Below the pieces are notes generated by a model. That model saw only the letters and a program-made list of their open reading frames with translations. It was not told the origin of the DNA and did no database searches. DNA of 64,000 bases from Thaumasiovibrio subtropicus (GTDB lineage Bacteria; Pseudomonadota; Gammaproteobacteria; Enterobacterales; Vibrionaceae), in contig NZ_AP023054.1 of the NCBI RefSeq assembly GCF_019703835.1, positions 2,107,580-2,171,579 of the forward strand, read 5' to 3'. Below, piece by piece: positions 17,955 through 25,212 of the stretch. Position numbers and translations under genes: made by a program. The stretch's first letter is position 1; every line of letters begins with the position of its first letter.

Positions 17955-18463
17955 TACTCTTCTCCTTCCTTGCCAACACCGAGTTCCTCAGCAAGACCTT
18001 GGATAGCGTCAGTGCTCTGCAGAACTTCTTTCAACAAGCGCTCCAGATCACGTGAACGGTCCGCTTTGCTCAGCAGATCACGCAGTTGGTTACGTGTATC
18101 AACCAGCTTTTGCAACGGGTCGATCTGCGACACTAAGCTCTCTGGGTGGAAATCTTTCATCGTTTTGAAATCAAGGCTAACTTCAAATTGACTATCTTCC
18201 TCAGTCAGAACATTGTCTACTTTGTAGTTAAGGCGAGGATGAATCTGTCCCATCACGGTATCGAAATTGTCTTTATCGACACCAGTGAACTCTCGCTCTT
18301 CCAAATCAACCTTTTCGTCTTCTGGTTTGTGGCCAGAGAAGTCGCCAATTACGCCAACCACGAAAGGCAATTCCTTCGTTTCCACAGCGCCGTTTGTTTC
18401 TACGTCATAAGTAATACTGACTCGGTTTTTACTTACACGTTTATGTTGTGAATTTAATGCCAT
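17954..18463 (-). CDS. tssB: T6SS contractile sheath small subunit TssB (VipA)
   Basis: The protein has 169 residues with the TssB landmarks KNRVSITYDVETNGA, LPFVVGVIGDFSG, EREFTGVDKDNFD and a KTMKDFHPESLV segment, which is the region bound by ClpV in other systems in its C-terminal helix. It is co-translated with tssC. The 85-base gap to hcp holds no obvious terminator. Confidence 0.96.
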   Translation of the reverse strand: MALNSQHKRVSKNRVSITYDVETNGAVETKELPFVVGVIGDFSGHKPEDEKVDLEEREFTGVDKDNFDTVMGQIHPRLNYKVDNVLTEEDSQFEVSLDFKTMKDFHPESLVSQIDPLQKLVDTRNQLRDLLSKADRSRDLERLLKEVLQSTDAIQGLAEELGVGKEGEE

Positions 18464-18548
18464 AGTCCAAATCCAGTTTTAGATACGTGTGAATGACCGC
18501 GCTGCGTTAATCTAGAGAGAACGTCACGCGATGCGGCGTAAAGCAAGA

Positions 18549-19067
18549 TTACTTCGCGCCTGACAACAACTTGCCTTGCGGAATGTTGTAAGTGACGATA
18601 CCGCCATCTTTCATTTCGCCATCTTCGAGCTCGTAGTTGTGTTTTTGTGAAATCTCAACGTAAGCCAAAGAGACCGTTTCTGTTGGTTGAACACCATCAG
18701 TACCGGTGACGTTATAGGACACTAAGCGCGAGTTACTCAGTTTAATTTGGAAGTAAACAATCGCCCCTTGACCCGCAGACTCTGGTTTTGTGAAGGCAAT
18801 TTCGACTGTTTTACCCTCTTTACCCGGGTTAAACAGGAACGAAAGTAAGTCTTCAGACGCCCCATCGACTTGTTTAGTAATCGTGATTTCGTTTACCGAC
18901 ACCATGCCTGAGTCAGCGTTGTTCGCATTACCGATATCCATGGCAACGTTACGATTGCCACCCCAGCTGTATGATGCAAGAGCAAACCAACCGCTGCCCT
19001 CTAAGCCTGTAATCGTCGCGCCACCTTTTACATCAACGCCATCGATACGCATGAAAATACTTGCCAT
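18549..19067 (-). CDS. hcp: T6SS inner-tube protein Hcp
   Basis: The 172-residue protein starts MASIFMRIDGVDVKGGAT and has the Hcp elements GWFALASYSWGG and VEIAFTKPE, with a C-terminal VSLAYVEISQKHNYE strand. Hcp hexamers stack into the tube that is expelled and often carry small effectors. AGGGATC precedes the ATG. It lies 35 bases after tssA, in the promoter-proximal half of the operon. Confidence 0.96.
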   Translation of the reverse strand: MASIFMRIDGVDVKGGATITGLEGSGWFALASYSWGGNRNVAMDIGNANNADSGMVSVNEITITKQVDGASEDLLSFLFNPGKEGKTVEIAFTKPESAGQGAIVYFQIKLSNSRLVSYNVTGTDGVQPTETVSLAYVEISQKHNYELEDGEMKDGGIVTYNIPQGKLLSGAK

Positions 19068-19102
19068 AATGATCCCTACTTTTGGTTTATCTGATTAAAC
19101 TC

Positions 19103-20461
19103 TTACCAACGTAAGCTGGTAGAGCCTGACGACTTACTTTCCACTTTCTTTTGTTCAACTGTTTCAGTGACTGATACAGCCGGTGCTGCTGGCGGCTCTG
19201 ATAACTGCACTCCGCTTGCGGCAGACTCTGTCTTCGCCTGAGACGGTGTAGGCATCGGTGCCAACCCACCTTCAGGAATATCCACGGGCTCGTAGCTATC
19301 TAGGCCAGCGTTATTAAACATTTGCGCTGAACCTTGACGCTCAAGCATCAATTCATTCAATAGATCAGGCAGTGGCATGTAACCCCAACGTATTGCTTTC
19401 TCAAGCAAAAATGAGACAGGGCTGTGAGGCTCACTCAATCTAAAGTATTCCGCTATCTCTCTTAACTGACGAAATGCACTGTCTCGATTCATGCTGTTTA
19501 TTAGTGCCGTGTCACTCAATCCATTCGTCGTTTGGGCCATCATGCTTGCCTGTAAATTGGCTTGAGGGGTCGCCTCCGCCGCACTGAATTGCTGGTCTTC
19601 TGTTTCAGAAACGTCTTCTTCGCGGGATTCCGACATTGGTGTCGATTTTGGGGTGGGTTTAATCCCCGTTAGATGATGAATCGCATTGATCAACTTGTGG
19701 ACAATCGAAGTGACGAAAGCAAAACTAGCCGCTGGTACGCCGCGATCGGCACACTGTTTTTTCACCTCTCCTGCCATCTCCTCCAAGGCTTCATTCATCG
19801 CTGTCAAATTATCCACTTTGGTCTGGACGGTCGAACGTTGTTGGTTTAGCAACTGTGAAGCGTCTTGCCGTAACTGAGGTAGCTCTCCTTTGCGTTCAGC
19901 ACTTTGGTAATCAAAAAAAGTGACTTCACCAATCAATGGTGTAAGGAGAAATGGGGCATAAACAATGCTGCTGTCTTCGCTATCACCAACGATCTGGAAG
20001 AAGGCTTTTACTTTGAATTCGGTTAGCGCTTGCTGCTTTTCGTCCTCTGAATCGGCCTTAATTTTGTTATCAGGCGCGACGGGTTGAAGCGAGTTCCAAT
20101 GCTCGGAAACTAAGCTAGACAACCACTTTGTAGTCACGCATGCACTTTGAATTGAAGGATCGAGAATAATCTGCGCAGCGAGGTACCAACCTATCAGTTC
20201 AATGTCTCTCGTCTTTTCAGAAAAGGCAGAGAACAAAGATGAGGACAACTGCTCCCAGTTATTGACATTCTCATCTAATAAATCTTCTAATTCGGATTGA
20301 TCGGGGTTTTGTAGTAATTTTCGCAATGAGGTCTGTGCCACATTAAATTCATTTCGGAGTGGACGAAACTGCGCTCTGTCCCCTTTTAAATAGATACCAC
20401 AAAAATTCTCCTCGGAAATCGGAGATGCGAGTAAATTTAATTTATCTTCCGTTAAGCGCAT
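19103..20461 (-). CDS. tssA: T6SS assembly protein TssA (VasJ/ImpA_N family)
   Basis: The 452-residue protein has an ImpA N-terminal domain (LASPISEENFCGIYL to about 110, with IELIGWYLAAQIILD) and a C-terminal VasL/VasJ-like part with LREIAEYFRLSEPHSPVSFLLEKAIRWGYMPLPDLLNEL, cited by EYFRLSEPHSPV and AIRWGYMPLP. TssA primes tail assembly at the baseplate or distal end. AAGGAT precedes the ATG. It is the first gene of the operon, so the main promoter should lie in the 858-base gap upstream. The last 60 residues are low-complexity. Confidence 0.92.
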   Translation of the reverse strand: MRLTEDKLNLLASPISEENFCGIYLKGDRAQFRPLRNEFNVAQTSLRKLLQNPDQSELEDLLDENVNNWEQLSSSLFSAFSEKTRDIELIGWYLAAQIILDPSIQSACVTTKWLSSLVSEHWNSLQPVAPDNKIKADSEDEKQQALTEFKVKAFFQIVGDSEDSSIVYAPFLLTPLIGEVTFFDYQSAERKGELPQLRQDASQLLNQQRSTVQTKVDNLTAMNEALEEMAGEVKKQCADRGVPAASFAFVTSIVHKLINAIHHLTGIKPTPKSTPMSESREEDVSETEDQQFSAAEATPQANLQASMMAQTTNGLSDTALINSMNRDSAFRQLREIAEYFRLSEPHSPVSFLLEKAIRWGYMPLPDLLNELMLERQGSAQMFNNAGLDSYEPVDIPEGGLAPMPTPSQAKTESAASGVQLSEPPAAPAVSVTETVEQKKVESKSSGSTSLRW

Positions 20462-21319
20462 TTTAATCCTTCGCCTGTCAACTCAACTTCCTTGCTATAC
20501 TTTCTTGATGAAAACCAAAGAAAGCGAATAACCTACGACCTTATCTAGGAAAGCAGTTCATTAAACCCCTAGGGTTGAACGCTTGCTATCATATTGAGCC
20601 TAGCTCGATCACGCAGTGGATTACATCCTCAAAAACGCTATAAGATCGACACCCAAATTTACACCGCACTATCATTTATAGAACAAATTCTGCCTAAATG
20701 GTTAAATTTGTAAACAATTATTTGCATTCTGATAAGTAGGCAAAAGCAAAGTACAAACAGCAAATTCGACTACTTTTAACGACAATACCATCAATAAATG
20801 TGGCATCAATGACCCAATCACACTCTCAAATCTGACTACCTTGCGCTAACACACCGCCCCTTAAAAACGTTTTTATAACAAAACGATAGGTATACATTAA
20901 CACCAAATATAAAAGCAATTTTGCAAACAATGTGAAAACAATGTGAAAGGCTTTTTTTAAAGCGTTTTTCGCTGCGAAAATAAAATAGTATGAATGTGAG
21001 GCAGCAAAAATAGGATGGTGTTTATCCTCCACAAATAAAAACCCGACTATTCATGAGGAAAACAAACTCTTTGAGAGCAAGATCTCAAAATCCATAAAGT
21101 GAATATAGATTGTTATTTGTATCTACTAGTTTAAATAGTTGAATGTTATTAAGTTAAAAACTCAGCTCAACTTAATAAGACAACTATCAATCACTCTATG
21201 ACGAGTGTCATTAAATTGACGAAAAGAGACAAAAACAATAATGCCGTATATGTGGTGTTTGCCCGTTCAGTTTTTGTGACCCATTTTTTAAGAAAAGTCA
21301 TCTCAAAAGGAATCGATAG
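20462..21319. promoter_or_regulatory. Long AT-rich divergent control region
   Basis: This 858-base stretch separates tssA (minus) from the deamidase-like gene (plus). I see no convincing gene; a GTG frame at 20826-21032 (minus) is hydrophobic but lacks a ribosome binding site. It has an exact tandem repeat of AAACAATGTGA at 20925-20946, and an imperfect palindrome around CCCTAGGG near 20567. I did not find a convincing sigma-54 (GG-N10-GC) site by eye. Promoters for both genes are expected here. Confidence 0.5.
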
Positions 21320-21898
21320 ATGAATGCAATTGAAGCCATACAGCTGTTACAAACTAACCCGCTGACATTCCTACGACGAAACTCTTTTACTGCGTTTGCG
21401 GCTCCGACAACAGCGGGGGCGGTACATCAATTCTTCATGGTTGATAGAAACACGGATATTGAACGTCCTGGGCAGATTCTCGGCAACTTGAACACGCATA
21501 CTGGGCAAAAGTTTCAGGCACGTGCTAATAACAACCTAGGCGGTGGCACAGGTTTTAACGCTGCTCACATTCCAGTTCAACCAAGTAATATTGCAATAAA
21601 CCCAATTGCACTGCCTTTGCATGGTGCGGGCATCATGTTGACTACACAGCTCACTGGTTGCTGCATGGTGGTCGTGCCACAAGGCAACACCTTTGGCGTA
21701 GCACACTTGCAACCGACGGGTGAAACTGGCTTACAACTCTGCCAAAGGCTGAGAACCGCAGGTATGCGTGTGTTTGGTCAATCCGACTACCAAGGCTCGC
21801 GCGGTATCTTTGTCGGCGCGAGAATCAATGGGACATGGGGGTTCTACACGCAACTCCAAGACGCCAATTTCAATGTAAAGAGTGCCAATCGATTCTAA
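21320..21898 (+). CDS. Putative CNF/CheD-like cysteine deamidase, candidate effector
   Basis: The 192-residue protein has no signal peptide or membrane segment. Residues 111-114 read LTGC, with a His at 129 in GVAHLQP, so Cys114 and His129 are 15 residues apart. Known CNF-type deamidases use an LSGC motif and a His 15 residues after the Cys (CNF1 Cys866/His881), and BLF1 also uses LSGC; CheD has a similar Cys-His pair. This is a motif match, not a demonstrated homology. AAAGGA precedes the ATG. The gene lies head-to-head with the T6SS operon and has no adjacent immunity gene, which would fit a target absent from bacteria. Alternative: a CheD-like protein with no secretion role. Confidence 0.55.
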   Translation: MNAIEAIQLLQTNPLTFLRRNSFTAFAAPTTAGAVHQFFMVDRNTDIERPGQILGNLNTHTGQKFQARANNNLGGGTGFNAAHIPVQPSNIAINPIALPLHGAGIMLTTQLTGCCMVVVPQGNTFGVAHLQPTGETGLQLCQRLRTAGMRVFGQSDYQGSRGIFVGARINGTWGFYTQLQDANFNVKSANRF

Positions 21899-21929
21899 CA
21901 AGACACTCTGTGCGTTGTGCTTACAGATC

Positions 21930-21957
21930 AAAAAAGGGGCTATCCACTAGCCCCTTT
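21930..21957. terminator. Bidirectional terminator between the deamidase-like gene and fumC
   Basis: GGGGCTA at 21936-21942 pairs with TAGCCCC at 21948-21954 across a 5-base loop. An A6 run on the left becomes a T6 run on the minus strand, ending fumC. On the plus strand the T-run is only TTT, so termination there would be weaker. Confidence 0.9.
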
Positions 21958-21981
21958 CCGATAAGTTGGTCAGCGATAAAC

Positions 21982-23364
21982 CTACTCAGCAATACCGCCT
22001 TGGGTCAACTTTGTAGGGTCCAACAGGGTTAAAAGCGTTTCACGGTCTAAATCTGTTTCTTCTTCAGCCACATCGATAATAGCTCGCGCCTCTTTATAGG
22101 CTTTCTTCGCTATCTCTGCTGCTTTCAGATAACCAATCACAGGGTTTAGCGCCGTCACCAAGATGGGGTTTTTTGCCAAGGCAACCTGTAAATTATCTTC
22201 ACGAACCACAAAACTCGCGATCGCTTTATCTGCAAGTAGCTGCGAAGCACTAGCAAGACACTCTATACTTTGAATGATGTTCAGCGCAATGACGGGTAAC
22301 ATCACGTTCAACTGGAAATTCCCCGATTGCCCCGCAACGGTAATCGTAGCGTCATTGCCAATCACCTGAGCTGAAACCATTGCAACTGCTTCAGGAATAA
22401 CCGGATTCACTTTACCTGGCATAATTGAAGAGCCCGGTTGCAGAGCCTCTAGTTCAATCTCCCCTAACCCAGCCAGTGGCCCAGAATTCATCCAACGTAG
22501 ATCGTTGGCAATTTTTAAGTTTGCCACCGCCAACGTTTTCAACTGACCGGACAACGCGACAATGGCGTCTTGGCTGCTCAAGTTATAAAAAAAGTTATCA
22601 CTGGCCGAAAAAGTAATGTTAGTTGCTGCCGATATTTGCGCAGCAAACGCGACAGCGAAATCTGGGTGGGCATTAATACCACTTCCAACTGCAGTACCAC
22701 CTTGGGCTAGCGCTTGTACATTAGCCAAGGCGCTTTTAATCCCTGACTTAGCTTGCGCGATCTGATAACGCCAGCCACCGAGCTCTTGCGCTAAGGTGAT
22801 TGGCATGGCATCCATTAAATGTGTACGACCAGTTTTAACCACCTCAGCCACGGAGTTTGCTTTGTCATCCAATACTCGCGTCAAGTGTGATAATGCTGGG
22901 AGAAGCCCACCATGCACAGCAAGGGCACTGCTCACCTGAATGGCTGTTGGAATAACATCATTACTACTTTGCCCCATATTGACGTGATCATTCGGATTCA
23001 CTGGCTCACCCAACTTTTGGCTCGCAAGCGTCGCAATGACTTCGTTCATATTCATATTAGAACTTGTTCCAGACCCGGTCTGGAACACATCAATCGGGAA
23101 CGCATCGGCGTGCTGGCCATCAATCACTTCCTGACAGCTTTCCGCGATCGCCTTCGCCATACCCTCATCCAACAAACCAAGACCGGCGTTTGCTTTCGCC
23201 GCAGCTTGCTTCACATAAGCAAGCGCTTTGATAAACGTCGCTGGCATCACTAAGCCACTAATTGGAAAGTTATCTATTGCTCGTTGGGTCTGAGCTTGGT
23301 ACAAGGCATTTTCAGGTACGTGTACATCACCCATGCTATCTTTTTCTACGCGGTAAGCGGTCAT
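21982..23364 (-). CDS. fumC: Fumarate hydratase class II
   Basis: FumC interconverts fumarate and malate in the TCA cycle, iron-independently. The 460-residue protein has GSGTSSNMNMNEV, the TGRTHLMDAMP segment with the catalytic His, and the fumarase/lyase signature GSSIMPGKVNP. Length is normal. It stands alone, followed by the bidirectional terminator. Confidence 0.96.
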   Translation of the reverse strand: MTAYRVEKDSMGDVHVPENALYQAQTQRAIDNFPISGLVMPATFIKALAYVKQAAAKANAGLGLLDEGMAKAIAESCQEVIDGQHADAFPIDVFQTGSGTSSNMNMNEVIATLASQKLGEPVNPNDHVNMGQSSNDVIPTAIQVSSALAVHGGLLPALSHLTRVLDDKANSVAEVVKTGRTHLMDAMPITLAQELGGWRYQIAQAKSGIKSALANVQALAQGGTAVGSGINAHPDFAVAFAAQISAATNITFSASDNFFYNLSSQDAIVALSGQLKTLAVANLKIANDLRWMNSGPLAGLGEIELEALQPGSSIMPGKVNPVIPEAVAMVSAQVIGNDATITVAGQSGNFQLNVMLPVIALNIIQSIECLASASQLLADKAIASFVVREDNLQVALAKNPILVTALNPVIGYLKAAEIAKKAYKEARAIIDVAEEETDLDRETLLTLLDPTKLTQGGIAE

Positions 23365-23373
23365 TTCCAGTCC

Positions 23374-23907
23374 TTAAAAGTTTATGGAATATTGAACATT
23401 TCTTAGTTCTTGTTCTAGTATTAAAAACCGTCGATAGCCTGCATCACTTACACTGTAGTGACGCTTCAGCGCGAGCAATGGGCCATAAATGTTATCTAAA
23501 CAGACACGACGGAATATTCGGCTGTTATCCTCGTCATCAATGGCACTCAGTAAGCGATAAAAAACCCGTCGCAAAAACAGCTCTTCTAGTAGTCGATTAG
23601 GGTGGGCCGCACGTTTGTTATACAGCGAGGCCAAATCTAAACCACTTTGAATGTAGTCAAAAATCACATCAGGCTCAAAACCCGGAAGTGATGGCTCTGC
23701 AGTAAAACGATCTTCGGCGGTATAGAAGGTGCGATAAAGTGCGGTCGAGTCTTGCATTAACATAATTGGCTCACTAACGACTTGGTAATGGTAATTATTA
23801 TCATTACCAACAAAGAATAACAAGCCTTCTGAGCATCGAATTGTCAACCTTTGAACAAGGTCCGCCCATCTATCGTAAGCTGTTGTTTTAAAAAACGTAA
23901 TACCCAC
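23374..23907 (-). CDS. Unknown protein downstream of the haem-uptake genes
   Basis: I do not recognise this 177-residue protein. It is soluble, helical in its second half (LLEELFLRRVFYRLLSAI, YRRFLILEQELRN) and rich in Arg and Glu. A Fur-like palindrome lies inside the first third. Ribosome binding sites are weak before both the ATG at 23907 and the internal ATGs at 23763 and 23757. If translation starts at 23763 the palindrome would sit 27-45 bases upstream of the gene, which is a normal position for an operator; the protein would then be 129 residues. Start therefore uncertain. It ends 9 bases before fumC's start. Confidence 0.6.
   Translation of the reverse strand: MGITFFKTTAYDRWADLVQRLTIRCSEGLLFFVGNDNNYHYQVVSEPIMLMQDSTALYRTFYTAEDRFTAEPSLPGFEPDVIFDYIQSGLDLASLYNKRAAHPNRLLEELFLRRVFYRLLSAIDDEDNSRIFRRVCLDNIYGPLLALKRHYSVSDAGYRRFLILEQELRNVQYSINF
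23782..23810. promoter_or_regulatory. Fur-like palindrome inside or upstream of the unknown gene
   Basis: TTGGTAATG and CATTACCAA form perfect 9-base arms. The nested 19 bases at 23790-23808, read on the minus strand as GGTAATGATAATAATTACC, match the Fur consensus GATAATGATAATCATTATC at 16 of 19 positions. The site is 28-29 bases upstream of alternative ATG codons at 23763/23757. It may make this gene iron-regulated, like the neighbouring receptor. Confidence 0.6.
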
Positions 23908-23981
23908 TTTAATAGTGCGTCTTTATGTGAGAAGTGGGTGGTATACGCCACGTAACAAAACTGGCAGGAAAATGAGAATAG

Positions 23982-24051
23982 AGCGTTCTCAATGAGGCTA
24001 AGTCATACATTGATATACAACTTAGCCTACGTTATCTATAAGAGGAACGCT
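23982..24051. repeat. Long nested inverted repeat after the HmuY-like gene
   Basis: AGCGTTCTC (23982) pairs imperfectly with GAGGAACGCT (24042-24051), and AGGCTAAGT (23995) pairs exactly with ACTTAGCCT (24020-24028). The outer arm overlaps the stop of the HmuY-like gene. There is no good T-run, so it may protect the 3' end of the message or be a weak terminator. Confidence 0.65.
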
Positions 24052-25162
24052 ATTGAGCTTGCAGCTCTTCTACACGGTAGACGTGATTGCCACTCGCTTC
24101 GCCACCACTTTTGCCGTAGTTACTGATAACTTGGAACTTAAACAATCGCGTATCGCCATTGGTGGTATCTTTAATTAAATAGGTCGTAAAGGTCGGCCAC
24201 ATCTTATGTCCTCCATCAACAGCATATTGAAGTGGGCCATAATTGCCCGGCTGACTTAAAATACCTGCTGATTTATCAGCGAGGTAATGGGCAACCTGTC
24301 TAGCTTCCTTAGGATTCGTCACGTCATCCAAGGCAACTTGCAATTGGCCCACGCCAGCTTTTCCTGTACTTGCTGCACCATTATTGACTTGAATAATGTA
24401 ATCACGGAGCAAGTGTTTGATACTAATGTCCCAACCTTCTGATTCCGTTACAACTTTATTAGTATCTATGTCAAAAAATACACGACTTGTGGTGAAATCG
24501 AGTATCGGAGAATCGACTGCCGCAGCAAATTGCTGACTTGTATCATCCCAGAGTGAAGTACTCACAACGACATGTCGCCGAGGGTTTGCCCCCGTGACCA
24601 CATCGACGGTTTTTACCGAAAACTTCGCATATGTCTTTCCATTCGAGAGTCTTAATAGCCATCCATTCCCTGGCTTCGCGTTATAGGTAGGCGCACCTTG
24701 CGAATAATCCGCCTCTAGCCATTCAAGCATCGTAATACGGGGATCAATACCCTCACCGATATATTCATCATCTTTACAAGCGTCGGCGGTCACTTTATTG
24801 AAGTTGTCAACCGTATTATCGAAGGTTAGCTTTTTAAACTCCTCTGCCACTGGTTTACCATCAACAAACAGTTGGTCGTAACTATGTGCGATGCAGCCTA
24901 GTACTTTGTCATTGGTTACGAAGCCAATAAATTTCTTATAGGCGACATCCCAAGAGTTGTCTATCACTGCGGTTTTGGATGCTAAATCGACTCGTGTCGA
25001 CTCTCCCTCAGAAGCATCAATTTCAATGGTATCAAAACGCCCTTCTGGCGGCGCGACAGGTGTCGTTGGCGTATCGTTGGATGAACTACCACAACCGACG
25101 AGCAACACGCCCGCGATCGCGAGTGGCAACGTCTTCTTCACTTGATGGAATGCCATTTTCAT
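24050..25162 (-). CDS. HmuY-like haem-binding lipoprotein
   Basis: This 370-residue protein has a lipoprotein signal (LAIAGVLLVGCGSS, Cys at about 24). It contains two HmuY-like repeats, recognised by NSWDVAYKKFIGFV (first half) and EGWDISIKHLLRDYIIQVNNG (second half, cited by EGWDISIKHLLRDY), with an NNGAASTGKAGVG loop. HmuY proteins are surface haemophores that hand haem to a TonB-dependent receptor. The gene is 50 bases downstream of such a receptor with a clear AAAGGAAATG site, so they form an operon under the Fur box at 27251. Haem as ligand is inferred from the family. Confidence 0.8.
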   Translation of the reverse strand: MKMAFHQVKKTLPLAIAGVLLVGCGSSSNDTPTTPVAPPEGRFDTIEIDASEGESTRVDLASKTAVIDNSWDVAYKKFIGFVTNDKVLGCIAHSYDQLFVDGKPVAEEFKKLTFDNTVDNFNKVTADACKDDEYIGEGIDPRITMLEWLEADYSQGAPTYNAKPGNGWLLRLSNGKTYAKFSVKTVDVVTGANPRRHVVVSTSLWDDTSQQFAAAVDSPILDFTTSRVFFDIDTNKVVTESEGWDISIKHLLRDYIIQVNNGAASTGKAGVGQLQVALDDVTNPKEARQVAHYLADKSAGILSQPGNYGPLQYAVDGGHKMWPTFTTYLIKDTTNGDTRLFKFQVISNYGKSGGEASGNHVYRVEELQAQ

Positions 25163-25212
25163 TTCCTTTGTTGTTCCTTAACCAAGGGCGTACTGAAAGT
25201 ACGCCAGTTTAT

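Noticed and set aside
20462-20830. Sigma-54 promoter for tssA
   Set aside because: No good GG-N10-GC element could be found by eye on the minus strand, although some T6SS operons use one.
20826-21032. GTG-started hydrophobic 68-codon frame on the minus strand upstream of tssA
   Set aside because: It lacks a ribosome binding site, contains the tandem repeat, and sits in the AT-rich control region where hydrophobic chance frames are common.
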